Part shown: positions 19,857-28,214 of the stretch, piece by piece
Layout: each line of letters begins with the position of its first letter
How positions within the stretch are numbered: position 1 is the stretch's first letter
Source: Alphaproteobacteria bacterium
GTDB lineage: Bacteria; Pseudomonadota; Alphaproteobacteria; Rhodobacterales; Rhodobacteraceae
DNA length: 46,059 nucleotides
Reading direction: 5' to 3'
NCBI GenBank assembly: GCA_030431485.1
Contig: JAUIIR010000030.1
Span: 1-46,059 of the forward strand
Notes under the pieces: model-generated
Told to the model about the DNA's origin: nothing
Seen by the model: only the letters and a program-made list of their open reading frames with translations
The model's database searches: none
Program-made: the position numbers and the translations under genes

Positions 19857-21170
19857 ATGGACCCACAAGTCAGCCATTTCCTTCACGACACGCATGACCA
19901 CGATATCCCTGCACCAGTCCGCGATCTGGCGCGCCAGTGGCTCCTCGATTTGATCGGTGTCGCCGCAGGAGGCGCTACAACAAAAATGTCCCACATCATC
20001 CGAGATCACGCCGCGGTGCATTTCGGGGGACAGCAAGCGCAGATGCTCTTTGACGGACGCAAGGTCAGTGCATCGGGTGTGGCACTGGCAGGCGGAATTA
20101 CAATTGACGCGCTCGATGCGCATGACGGCCACAAACTCACCAAAGGGCACGTCGGCTGTGGAGTCTTCTCATCGCTGCTGGCCTACGCACAGGCCGAAGA
20201 TATGAGAGACATGGAGGCGTATCTCACCGCGCTTGTGATCGGTTACGAAATCGGCACCCGCGCCGGGATCGCCTTGCACAGGACGGTCCAGGATTACCAC
20301 ACCTCCGGTGCATGGATCGCTTTGGCGGTTGCAGCGCTTGGGGCCAGAGTGCTCCACCTCGATACCGCAAAAACGCGCGAAGCAATGGGCATCGCAGAGT
20401 ACCACGGCCCGCGCAGCCAGATGATGCGCACCATTGATCATCCAACGATGGTGAAGGACGGCTCAGGCTGGGGAGCAATGGCCGGGGTGTCTGCAGCCTA
20501 TCTGGCGAAAGACGGGTTCACAGGTGCACCTGCGATCACTGTCGACCAGGACGAGGTGGCCGACCTTTGGGCCGACCTCGGCCAGACCTGGCGGATCACG
20601 GAACAGTATTTCAAACATTTCCCGGTCTGCCGCTGGGCGCAGCCGCCACTGCAAGCCGTGCTGAACCTGCGTGAGCAACACAACCTAACCTCACAAGATG
20701 TGACACGTATTGAGATCACCACGTTTCACGAATCCCGCCGCCTCGCCGTCACCGCTCCGACCACCACGGAACAAGCTCAGTATTCGACCGCCTATCCGAC
20801 CGCAGTTGGCTTGGTCCGCGGCACTTGTGGTCCGGCAGACGTTCACGAGCAAAGTTTCAGCGATCCTGAGATCCGGCGCCTTGCCCGATCAATGCTGATC
20901 CGTGAAAGTGCTCAGTACAATGCTGCCTTCCCTGCCCGACGGATCGCAGACGTCACCCTTGTCCTGACTGACGGACGCGAGTTGCAATCGGGACCAACCG
21001 AAGCGCTTGGCGATCCCGAGGACCCGGTCGCACTTGATACCGTCGTCGCCAAATATCGCAGCTACGCAGGCCCGATCCTCGGGGAAACCCGCACGACGAG
21101 CATCGAAAATCTGGCGCTCAATGACAGCGATCTACCCGCTCTTCTTCAGCTCCTGACACAGCCGGTGTGA
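19857..21170 (+). CDS. MmgE/PrpD family protein
   Basis: A 437-residue member of the MmgE/PrpD family (2-methylcitrate dehydratase, cis-aconitate decarboxylase and iminodisuccinate epimerase relatives). Recognisable stretches are WLLDLIGVAAGG near residue 28, GGITIDALDAHDGHKLTKGH near 80 with the family's conserved Asp-His-Lys cluster, and FKHFPVCRWAQPPLQA near 258. The family covers several reactions on small di- and tricarboxylates, and the sequence does not settle the substrate. It is alone on the plus strand, with no prpBC genes nearby, so a methylcitrate-cycle role is not supported. AGGA lies 9 bases before the ATG. Its stop is four bases from that of the converging gene. Confidence 0.85.
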   Translation: MDPQVSHFLHDTHDHDIPAPVRDLARQWLLDLIGVAAGGATTKMSHIIRDHAAVHFGGQQAQMLFDGRKVSASGVALAGGITIDALDAHDGHKLTKGHVGCGVFSSLLAYAQAEDMRDMEAYLTALVIGYEIGTRAGIALHRTVQDYHTSGAWIALAVAALGARVLHLDTAKTREAMGIAEYHGPRSQMMRTIDHPTMVKDGSGWGAMAGVSAAYLAKDGFTGAPAITVDQDEVADLWADLGQTWRITEQYFKHFPVCRWAQPPLQAVLNLREQHNLTSQDVTRIEITTFHESRRLAVTAPTTTEQAQYSTAYPTAVGLVRGTCGPADVHEQSFSDPEIRRLARSMLIRESAQYNAAFPARRIADVTLVLTDGRELQSGPTEALGDPEDPVALDTVVAKYRSYAGPILGETRTTSIENLALNDSDLPALLQLLTQPV

Positions 21171-21174
21171 CGCG

Positions 21175-21546
21175 TCATGCCGTCAGAACCACAAGCGCCA
21201 TCGCCGACAGGACCAGCATGATCGGGCCCCAGACCACGCGCTCCGGCTTGGACGGTGTGATCCAATTGAGCACCGTGCTCACAACCGTCACCGCGAAAGC
21301 GACCCACCCCGTCCACACAGGCCAGCCAAGGCCGGGAAATCCTGCCGCCGACAGGATCGCCAAGCCTTGAAACAGCACAATTGGAATCGACACCAGTGCG
21401 ATGACGCGGCCAGACAGGGGCAAAGCCTCCTCGTGCTGTCCGCCTTGTGTATAGCGCCCAAGAGGTGCACCAAAGATCAAAGCAACCTGGAAGAACGCAA
21501 TCGCCAGCATGCCCGTCGCATAAAGATGTGCGATCTGAACCCTCAT
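21175..21546 (-). CDS. Four-helix membrane protein, function unknown
   Basis: A 123-residue hydrophobic protein with four predicted membrane helices (ATGMLAIAFFQVALIFGAPL; VIALVSIPIVLFQGLAILSA; VWTGWVAFAVTVVSTVLNWI; GPIMLVLSAMALVVLTA). Start ATG 21546 (MRVQIAHLY) overlaps the liuC stop by four bases; a longer frame upstream would be inside liuC. It is the last gene of the leucine-degradation operon. The pattern resembles small uncharacterised integral membrane proteins, and I cannot name a family. Its stop lies within a TGACGCGTCA palindrome that also holds the stop of the converging MmgE/PrpD gene. Confidence 0.75.
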   Translation of the reverse strand: MRVQIAHLYATGMLAIAFFQVALIFGAPLGRYTQGGQHEEALPLSGRVIALVSIPIVLFQGLAILSAAGFPGLGWPVWTGWVAFAVTVVSTVLNWITPSKPERVVWGPIMLVLSAMALVVLTA

Positions 21547-22319
21547 TGCCACTTGGGCGCGCGCCTGTCGAAAAACGCTCCCACCCCTTCCTGCGCCTCG
21601 GCTGTTTGCCAACGCGCAGCGAGCGCATCAATCGCTGTATCAACCTGTTGAGGTGTGACCCGCCCAGTCAAATCGCGCATCAGGGCTTTCGCGTCCGCCA
21701 CAGCGCCCGGCGCGCAGGACAGATAAGGCTGTACCTCCGCCTCAATTGCGGCATCAAGAGCATCCGGCGCAACCGTATGGCTCAGAAGGTTCAACCGTAC
21801 GGCCTCCTCCGCCTCGAAGACACGCGCCGACATGAACACTTCCGACGCTCGGGTCGCCCCCATCCGGGCCAAAACGTACGGCCCGATATTCGCCGGGATC
21901 AAACCCAGACGCGTTTCAGTAAAGCCGAGCTTGGCACCGCTGACACCAATCGCGACATCACATACCGAAACGAGCCCCACACCGCCGCCCAGAGCATTGC
22001 CATGTATGCGCCCAATCAGCGGTTGCGGCAAATCGTAAAGCGCCTGCAGAACGGTTGCGATTCGCCGGCTTTCGATCCAGCGCGTCTCTGCGTCCATGTC
22101 AAATTGCGCCCGCATCCAGGCCAGATCACCGCCTGCGCAAAAGCTTTTGCCGTCCGCAGCAAGAACCACGACACGAACCGCTTGATCCGCAGCAAGCGCG
22201 CGTGCCGCCTGCTCCAGTTCGGACATCATCTCCGCCGACAGAGCATTATGTTTCTCGGCCCGCGTCAGAGTCACCGTTGCGACCCCGCGCGTGTCCTTGT
22301 CTACCCGGATCAAACTCAT
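21543..22319 (-). CDS. liuC: Methylglutaconyl-CoA hydratase (enoyl-CoA hydratase family)
   Basis: A 258-residue crotonase-family enzyme. SFCAGGDLAWMRAQ (about 59-72) and HGNALGGGVGLVSVCD (about 105-120) form the oxyanion hole, and GFTETRLGLIPANIGPYVL is typical of methylglutaconyl-CoA hydratases. In leucine breakdown it hydrates 3-methylglutaconyl-CoA to HMG-CoA. The assignment to this step, rather than a general enoyl-CoA hydratase, relies on its neighbours: the two carboxylase subunits and HMG-CoA lyase in the same operon. The ATG overlaps the HMG-CoA lyase stop by four bases. Confidence 0.9.
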   Translation of the reverse strand: MSLIRVDKDTRGVATVTLTRAEKHNALSAEMMSELEQAARALAADQAVRVVVLAADGKSFCAGGDLAWMRAQFDMDAETRWIESRRIATVLQALYDLPQPLIGRIHGNALGGGVGLVSVCDVAIGVSGAKLGFTETRLGLIPANIGPYVLARMGATRASEVFMSARVFEAEEAVRLNLLSHTVAPDALDAAIEAEVQPYLSCAPGAVADAKALMRDLTGRVTPQQVDTAIDALAARWQTAEAQEGVGAFFDRRAPKWQ

Positions 22320-23167
22320 CCCCGCATCTCCCGCGCCATCGCCGCCGCCTTGGCGACCACATCCATATCCAACCCGTGCTTATAGCCCAACCATGCAACC
22401 CGCGCGGCCACAGCCTCCGTTGCAACATTCCCCGCAGCACCCGGCGCGTACGGACAGCCCCCCAATCCGCCGACCGCTGCATCAAACACCCGCAGCCCCA
22501 ATCCAAGCGAGGCCTCGACATTGTCGCAGGCCAGTCCGCCGGTATCGTGATAGTGACCCGCCAATTTGTGGGCGGGCATTTCTTCAAGTACGGCTTCAAG
22601 CATGGCAATAACGCCCTCCGGCGTTGCCCGCCCGATCGTGTCGCCCAGCGATACCTCGTAGCATCCCATGTCGCGCAACGCCGCCACCACGCGCGCCACA
22701 GAGGCAGGCGCAACCGGTCCGTCGTAAGGGCACTCCACTACACAGGACACATAGCCCCGCACAGGCAGTTCCTGCGCGCGCGCTGCGTCCGCCACGGGAC
22801 GGAACCGCTCAAGGCTTTCCGCGATTGTCGCGTTGATATTGGCCTTTGAGAACCCTTCGGACGCGGAACCGAAAATCGCCACTTCATCGGCCCGGGCGCG
22901 CACCGCATCTTCAAGACCGCGCATATTGGGTGTTAAAGCTGCATAGGTCACCCCCGGAGTCCGCGAAATCCCTGCCAAAACAGCCGCCGAGTCCGCCATT
23001 TGCGGCACCCATTTCGGACTCACAAAACTGGCACATTCGATGCGTCGGAATCCGGCCTGTGACAGGCAATTCACCAGTGCAATCTTGTCTTCCAGAGGAA
23101 TGTGCCGAGCCTCATTCTGCAATCCGTCGCGCGGCCCCACTTCAAAGATCTCGACATGCTCAGCCAA
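22316..23167 (-). CDS. mvaB: Hydroxymethylglutaryl-CoA lyase (TTG start)
   Basis: Last step of leucine degradation: splits HMG-CoA into acetyl-CoA and acetoacetate. It has 283 residues. The TIM-barrel start EVGPRDGLQNEARHIP (about 9-24), the metal-ligand HYHDTGG stretch near 205, and the lyase signature loop GGLGGCPYAPGAAGN with its catalytic cysteine near residue 234 are intact. The start codon is TTG, with GAAGGG 8 bases upstream and no in-frame ATG before the barrel begins. It follows the glutathione-transferase gene by 48 bases and overlaps liuC. Confidence 0.93.
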   Translation of the reverse strand: MAEHVEIFEVGPRDGLQNEARHIPLEDKIALVNCLSQAGFRRIECASFVSPKWVPQMADSAAVLAGISRTPGVTYAALTPNMRGLEDAVRARADEVAIFGSASEGFSKANINATIAESLERFRPVADAARAQELPVRGYVSCVVECPYDGPVAPASVARVVAALRDMGCYEVSLGDTIGRATPEGVIAMLEAVLEEMPAHKLAGHYHDTGGLACDNVEASLGLGLRVFDAAVGGLGGCPYAPGAAGNVATEAVAARVAWLGYKHGLDMDVVAKAAAMAREMRG

Positions 23168-23215
23168 AGCATCGTCCCTTCACTTCTTCTTTTAACAAAT
23201 CTGCACGGCCCACCA

Positions 23216-23887
23216 TCAGCCATTCACCTCCCACGCCGGGTAAAAGTCCTGCGTGTAAAGACCCGCTCCTGCATCCGGCAGAGACTTCTGAAACTCCGGA
23301 CGATCCGTAATCAGCGCATACCAGTCTGCCACCGCCGGGTGGGCATCAAGCCTGGCAAAGTGCCGGGCCATATAGACCGCCTGCCCCACTGAAACATCCG
23401 CAGCCGAAAAGCCGCTGGTCAGGAGATAGTCCCGGTTCTCCACTGGCGTGGACAACCGCGCTTCCAATGCATCGTAGCATTTGCCCAGCCGCGCCGCTTC
23501 AAGCTTCATCACAACCGGTGACCGCATGGCATCTTCGTAAAGCATAATATGCTGCTGCGTGAGCGCGGCCGCATGTTGGCTAATGGTCTCAGCAAAATGC
23601 ACCCAGACCAACCACGCCATGCGGTCCGGATCATCGGGCGCGCGTCCCATATTGGCCGCCGGGAAGCGTTCACAAAGATACTCTGTAATCGCTCCGGTTT
23701 CGAACATCCGTTCGCCGTCAATTTCAAGCGCAGGCACGCGACCAGCTGGAGACAACGACAGATACTCCGGCTCTCTCAGAGACTTGTCGAACGCATGCAG
23801 GACCACCTCGAATTCGACCTCAAGTTCGTACAACAGCCAAAGCGTCCGCATCGACCGTGTCTGAGGGCAATGGTGCAATCGGATCAT
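23216..23887 (-). CDS. Glutathione S-transferase family protein
   Basis: A 223-residue two-domain GST. The thioredoxin-like N-terminal domain starts MIRLHHCPQTRSMRTLWLLYEL, with SPAGRVPALEIDG (the cis-Pro loop) and FETGAITEYLCERF after it. The all-helical C-terminal domain ends in DFYPAWEVNG. The start at 23887 has AAAGGA 7 bases upstream. It lies inside the leucine operon between mccA and HMG-CoA lyase. GST genes in amino-acid or acyl-CoA operons are common, but the substrate cannot be read from the sequence. A short open frame just upstream may be the remnant of another GST. Confidence 0.88.
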   Translation of the reverse strand: MIRLHHCPQTRSMRTLWLLYELEVEFEVVLHAFDKSLREPEYLSLSPAGRVPALEIDGERMFETGAITEYLCERFPAANMGRAPDDPDRMAWLVWVHFAETISQHAAALTQQHIMLYEDAMRSPVVMKLEAARLGKCYDALEARLSTPVENRDYLLTSGFSAADVSVGQAVYMARHFARLDAHPAVADWYALITDRPEFQKSLPDAGAGLYTQDFYPAWEVNG

Positions 23888-23906
23888 GTCATTTCCTTTT
23901 CTGTTG

Positions 23907-24065
23907 CTACGAAGGCGGGCGGATGTCAGTCCGTGCGGCACAAATCCCGCCCGCTCGCAACATGACGTTTTCGGAAAACGAGTTCCAGGATCGCCCGGTG
24001 AAGGAAACACCATACGGCATGCGAACTGCCCGCGTGTAGACGCTGGGACCAAAGCCATTCAGCAT
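23907..24065 (-). pseudogene. Short open frame resembling a GST N-terminus (possible remnant)
   Basis: In the 192-base gap between mccA and the GST gene the minus strand encodes 52 residues beginning MLNGFGPSVYTRAVRMPYG. The segment GPSVYTRAVRM is like the first strand and helix of many glutathione transferases, but the expected continuation (a second strand and the cis-Pro loop) is absent and the frame soon stops. There is no clear ribosome-binding site. It may be the decayed start of an extra GST gene, or chance. Nothing else is seen in this gap. Confidence 0.3.
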
Positions 24066-24079
24066 CGGCTGGCCGACGT

Positions 24080-26020
24080 TCACGCCTCCTCGCTTTGAAG
24101 CCGGATCAGAACCGCACCAGCTTCCACCTGAGCACCATTTTCCGCCATGACCTCAGCCACCTCGCCATCGCGTGCGGCCAAAAGGCTGTGTTCCATTTTC
24201 ATGGCTTCCAGAATGGCGAGCCGATCCCCTTTGGTCACGTGTTGCCCCGCCGCAACAAAGACCTGCCGCACCAGTCCCGGCATCGGCGCTTCAATCAGAT
24301 CGCTGGAGCCACCAGCACCCGCTTCGACATCCAGCGGATCAACACGCCGCACGACACATGTCTGATCGCCAAAGACCGTCGCGGCATCGTCCTCAACAAA
24401 AACCGCAGAGGCAGGTTGCCCGTCATATCGCCATCCGTTCGCCCCATGCCGCGCCTCAACGATGGTTTCCTTGACCGTCACATCAATCGCTCCCGGACCG
24501 CGTGTCACAAGGCGACACGGCACGACATCGTTCTCGACCGAGACAGTCACATGCTGTGCCAGTGACTGCCACAGAGCAAACCCGTCCAACGCGCAAGGCA
24601 TTTTATCCAATCCAACCAGCGTCAGCACGCCTTGCGCTATTAGGATAGGACTCGTCCTCGAAACAGCAATCAGCGACTCCAGTTCCCGCCCGATCAACCC
24701 GGTATCCACATCACCTGCAGAAAACCCCTCATGCCGCGCAAGGGCACCCAAGAAGGAAAGGTTTGTCACGGTCCCAGCGACGTGGGTCTCTGCCAGCGCC
24801 CGCCGCAGTTTGCGCAAAGCAACCGCGCGGCTGGGGCCGTGCACAATGACTTTGGCAATCATCGGGTCGTAATGCGGGCTGATCACATCGCCCGAACGCA
24901 CCCCCGTGTCTGCCCGCGCGCTTTCGGGAAACGCCAGATGCGCCAGCCGGCCGGTTGCGGGCAAAAACCCGGCCGGCACATCCTCGGCGTAAAGCCGCGC
25001 CTCAAAACTGTGCCCCGAGATCGTGAGGTCTTCTTGCGCGCAGGGCAAGGGCTCGCCCGCAGCAACCCGCAACTGCCACTCAACCAGATCAACACCGGTG
25101 ATCAGCTCAGTCACCGGGTGCTCAACCTGCAGACGCGTGTTCATTTCCATGAACCAGAAACCATCGGCCCGCAGCCCGTCCGAGCCATCGACAATGAACT
25201 CGACAGTTCCCGCACCTTTGTAGCCGATCGCCTCCGCCGCGCGCACTGCTGCCTGCCCCATCGCGTCGCGCATTTCTCTTGTCATACCGGGTGCGGGGGC
25301 TTCCTCGATCACCTTCTGATGTCGCCGCTGCAGCGAGCAATCGCGCTCAAAGAGATGCACCGCCTGTGTTCCATCGCCAAAAACCTGCACCTCGATGTGG
25401 CGCGGGCTGGTGATGTATTTCTCGATGAGCACCGCATCATTGCCAAACGCGCCCCGCGCTTCCGCCTTGGCGCTTTCCAAGCCGCTGACAAAATCCCCGG
25501 GGCGCTCAACAAGACGCATCCCTTTGCCCCCGCCGCCGGCCACGGCCTTGATCAGCACTGGATACCCGATCTCTGCGGCCTCCACTTCGAGATGACCGGG
25601 ATCCTGATCTTCGCCGTGATAGCCCGGAACAACCGGCACGCCCGCCTCGGCCATCAAGGCCTTTGCTGCGTCTTTCAGGCCCATTGCCCGGATTGCAGAA
25701 GCAGATGGCCCGATAAAGACCAAGCCCGCGGCTTCGACCGCCTCCACGAAGTCGGGGTTCTCTGACAAGAACCCATAGCCCGGATGGATCGCCTGCGCGC
25801 CAGTCGCCTGTGCTGCCGCGATGATGGCATCTCCGCGCAGATAACTTTCGGCTGGCGACGCCCCCCCGAGCGAGATCGCTTCATCCGCCATCTCCACATG
25901 GCGCGCCTGCGCGTCCACATCCGAATGCACCGCCACAGTCCGGACGCCGAGACGGCGGCAGGTATCGATCACCCGACAGGCAATCTCGCCCCGGTTCGCT
26001 ATCAGGATCGTGTCAAACAT
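24080..26020 (-). CDS. mccA: Methylcrotonyl-CoA carboxylase, biotin-containing alpha subunit
   Basis: A 646-residue biotin-dependent acyl-CoA carboxylase subunit. It contains the biotin carboxylase ATP-grasp domain (FDTILIANRGEIACRV at the start, KAVAGGGGKGMRLV near 160, EMNTRLQVEHPVTE near 290) and at the C-terminus the biotinyl domain with the AMKM site (biotinylated Lys608). It carboxylates 3-methylcrotonyl-CoA with mccB in leucine degradation, and neighbours on both sides support this substrate. The start MFDTILIANRG is fixed by homology. The ribosome-binding site is weak, and the frame upstream runs through a pair of G-rich hairpin repeats and is not coding. Confidence 0.93.
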   Translation of the reverse strand: MFDTILIANRGEIACRVIDTCRRLGVRTVAVHSDVDAQARHVEMADEAISLGGASPAESYLRGDAIIAAAQATGAQAIHPGYGFLSENPDFVEAVEAAGLVFIGPSASAIRAMGLKDAAKALMAEAGVPVVPGYHGEDQDPGHLEVEAAEIGYPVLIKAVAGGGGKGMRLVERPGDFVSGLESAKAEARGAFGNDAVLIEKYITSPRHIEVQVFGDGTQAVHLFERDCSLQRRHQKVIEEAPAPGMTREMRDAMGQAAVRAAEAIGYKGAGTVEFIVDGSDGLRADGFWFMEMNTRLQVEHPVTELITGVDLVEWQLRVAAGEPLPCAQEDLTISGHSFEARLYAEDVPAGFLPATGRLAHLAFPESARADTGVRSGDVISPHYDPMIAKVIVHGPSRAVALRKLRRALAETHVAGTVTNLSFLGALARHEGFSAGDVDTGLIGRELESLIAVSRTSPILIAQGVLTLVGLDKMPCALDGFALWQSLAQHVTVSVENDVVPCRLVTRGPGAIDVTVKETIVEARHGANGWRYDGQPASAVFVEDDAATVFGDQTCVVRRVDPLDVEAGAGGSSDLIEAPMPGLVRQVFVAAGQHVTKGDRLAILEAMKMEHSLLAARDGEVAEVMAENGAQVEAGAVLIRLQSEEA

Positions 26021-26063
26021 TTCGCACCACCGCTTCTCTTCATCTTGCCCGTAAATTCCGGGG

Positions 26064-26120
26064 GGTTTGGGGGGCTGGCCCCCCAATGTGACCTGAGGTT
26101 TGGGGGGCTGATCCCCCAAT
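26064..26120. repeat. Two tandem 24-bp G-rich hairpin repeats between mccB and mccA
   Basis: Two copies (26064-26087 and 26097-26120), each GGTTTGGGGGGCTG followed by a C-run and AAT, differ at only two bases and are 9 bases apart. Each folds into a stem of about 7 bp. They start right after the mccB stop. A related unit, TTTGGGGC-AGA-GCCCCAAT, lies at 38769-38787, in both cases beside an AAAT..CCGGG sequence, so this looks like a dispersed repeat family. Confidence 0.65.
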
Positions 26121-27724
26121 TACATGCGAAACACGCCAAACCGCGTGTCCTCGATTGGCGCGTTCAAAGCCGCCTCCAGAGACAGCGACAACACAGCGCG
26201 GGTTTTGCGCGGGTCGACAATCCCGTCATCCCAAAGCCGGGCAGAGGCATAAAGCGGGTGCGCCTGTTGCTCAAACATATCCACCGTGGGTTTCTTGAAC
26301 GCCGCTTCCTGCTCAGCCGACCACGTCTCGCCGCGTTTCTCCAACGCGTCTCGCTTGACCGTCGCCAACACACCCGCCGCCTGTTCACCGCCCATAACGC
26401 TGATGCGCGAATTCGGCCAAGTCCACAGAAAGCGCGGCTGATAGGCCCGCCCAGCCATGCCATAATTGCCTGCTCCGAAAGAGCCACCAACCAGCATCGT
26501 GATCTTCGGCACCGAGGTACAGGCCACGGCTGTCACCATCTTTGCCCCATGCCGCGCGATGCCCTCGTTCTCGTATTTGCGACCCACCATGAAGCCGGTG
26601 ATGTTCTGCAGGAAGACGAGCGGGACCTTACGCTGCGAACAAAGCTCAACGAAATGCGCACCCTTCTGCGCGGCCTCGGAAAACAGCACGCCGTTGTTGG
26701 CGACGATCCCTACCGGCCAGCCGTCAACATGGGCGAAACCGGTCACCAGTGTCTCCCCGAAGCGCGGTTTGAACTCATCAAAGTAAGAACCGTCCACCAC
26801 CCGCGCGATCACCTCGCGTATGTCATAGGGCGTGCGGAGATCGCCCGGCACGACACCGAAGATCTCGTCCGGATCATACGCAGGATCCTCCGGCGTTAGC
26901 CGTAGGGTGTGTGCTCCGCACGCACCGCTCAATGACCCTACCGCCCGCCGTGCGAGGGCAAGGGCATGCGGATCATCCTCGGCCAGATAATCCGCCACGC
27001 CCGACAACCGCGTATGTACGTCACCGCCACCCAGATCCTCGGCTGTGACAACTTCACCCGTCGCAGCTTTCACCAAGGGCGGACCGGCAAGGAAGATCGT
27101 GCCCTGCTCTTTTACAATGATCGTCACGTCCGACATGGCAGGCACATAGGCCCCGCCCGCCGTACAGGACCCCATCACCACCGCAATCTGTGCGATGCCC
27201 TTCGCGCTCATCCGCGCCTGATTGTAGAAAATCCGCCCGAAATGGTCACGGTCGGGGAAAACCTCGTCCTGATTGGGCAGGTTCGCGCCACCACTGTCCA
27301 CAAGGTAGACGCAGGGCAGATGGTTTTCCTCGGCGATCTCCTGCGCGCGGAGGTGCTTCTTGACGGTCATCGGGTAATAGGTGCCGCCCTTCACGGTGGC
27401 GTCATTGCAAACCACCATGACCTGACGGCCCATCACCCGGCCCACACCGGCAATCACCCCGGCACAAGGCGCCGCACCGTCGTAAAGTCCATTCGCCGCC
27501 GTCGCGCCCACCTCCAGAAACGGCGAGCCTGGGTCAAGCAGGTTTGCCACCCGGTCGCGGGGCAGCATCTTGCCGCGCGAGACGTGACGGTCCCTCGCCC
27601 GTTCGCCACCGCCAGCCGCAGCCAGGTCCGCCGCCTCTCGCACGACGCGCAGCGCCTCATGATGCGCCACAACGTTCGCTTTGAACTGTTCCGACGACGC
27701 AATCGCCTGTGACCTGAGCTTCAT
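26120..27724 (-). CDS. mccB: Methylcrotonyl-CoA carboxylase, carboxyltransferase beta subunit
   Basis: A 534-residue carboxyltransferase subunit that moves the carboxyl group from biotin to 3-methylcrotonyl-CoA. Seen: [24 protein letters not shown] N-terminal stretch (shown here as [19 protein letters not shown]), [36 protein letters not shown], and [15 protein letters not shown], all typical for MCC beta rather than propionyl-CoA carboxylase. The ATG is one base after the stop of the LprI-like gene, so expression is coupled. The C-terminus RFGVFRM is immediately followed by the hairpin repeats. Confidence 0.94.
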   Translation of the reverse strand: MKLRSQAIASSEQFKANVVAHHEALRVVREAADLAAAGGGERARDRHVSRGKMLPRDRVANLLDPGSPFLEVGATAANGLYDGAAPCAGVIAGVGRVMGRQVMVVCNDATVKGGTYYPMTVKKHLRAQEIAEENHLPCVYLVDSGGANLPNQDEVFPDRDHFGRIFYNQARMSAKGIAQIAVVMGSCTAGGAYVPAMSDVTIIVKEQGTIFLAGPPLVKAATGEVVTAEDLGGGDVHTRLSGVADYLAEDDPHALALARRAVGSLSGACGAHTLRLTPEDPAYDPDEIFGVVPGDLRTPYDIREVIARVVDGSYFDEFKPRFGETLVTGFAHVDGWPVGIVANNGVLFSEAAQKGAHFVELCSQRKVPLVFLQNITGFMVGRKYENEGIARHGAKMVTAVACTSVPKITMLVGGSFGAGNYGMAGRAYQPRFLWTWPNSRISVMGGEQAAGVLATVKRDALEKRGETWSAEQEAAFKKPTVDMFEQQAHPLYASARLWDDGIVDPRKTRAVLSLSLEAALNAPIEDTRFGVFRM

Positions 27725-27725
27725 A

Positions 27726-28214
27726 TCATTGCCCCCGCATATCGCGCAGTTCGATGGCGCGCTGCGCCGTCATCGTCAGGTGGCAATTCGCACCTACGAT
27801 GGTGCGGATTGTTCCGTCCTGCCACATCGCATAGCGCGCCGCGCAGTCGGCATCGCGAAAAGCAATCCATGCCCGTTGCGCGTCCCGCAGCGCATCCGAG
27901 CGGTCCATCACCTGAGACAGCCCCTCTTCGTCCGCCGTTTCATTCGCCATCTGCGTCCATTTGTATTCCTCGTTCAGGATCACGTCCCACATCGCGGTTT
28001 CCGCCTGAATGCATTCGGCAATCCCTATGGTCGTCGATCCACCGGGCTGTTCCTGACACTGCCCCGATGCTTCTCCTAGACAGAGGGGATAGAGCGCACC
28101 GATCTCGGTATTCTCGAAGCAGTCGCGGACAATCTGCTGGTTGATTTTAAGGTCTTGCGCTGTGCCAGGCTGCGGAGCGAAGAGCAGCACTGCGATCACC
28201 ATATAACGTGTCAT
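27726..28214 (-). CDS. LprI-like (DUF1311) secreted protein
   Basis: A 162-residue secreted protein with signal peptide [20 protein letters not shown]. The mature part has the DUF1311/LprI pattern: paired cysteines ([26 protein letters not shown]), the helix AEYKWTQM-like segment with [16 protein letters not shown], and a last cysteine in [16 protein letters not shown]. Mycobacterial LprI inhibits lysozyme, but that function is not established for the family at large. The ATG overlaps the acyl-CoA synthetase stop by four bases and the stop is one base before mccB, so it is fully embedded in a catabolic operon, an odd place for a periplasmic protein. Confidence 0.85.
   Translation of the reverse strand: MTRYMVIAVLLFAPQPGTAQDLKINQQIVRDCFENTEIGALYPLCLGEASGQCQEQPGGSTTIGIAECIQAETAMWDVILNEEYKWTQMANETADEEGLSQVMDRSDALRDAQRAWIAFRDADCAARYAMWQDGTIRTIVGANCHLTMTAQRAIELRDMRGQ

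Noticed and set aside
19427..20150. Minus-strand open frames spanning the region upstream of DUF411 and the start of the MmgE/PrpD gene
   Set aside because: They run through the copper-type operator and opposite the MmgE/PrpD gene, with no ribosome-binding site or family match.
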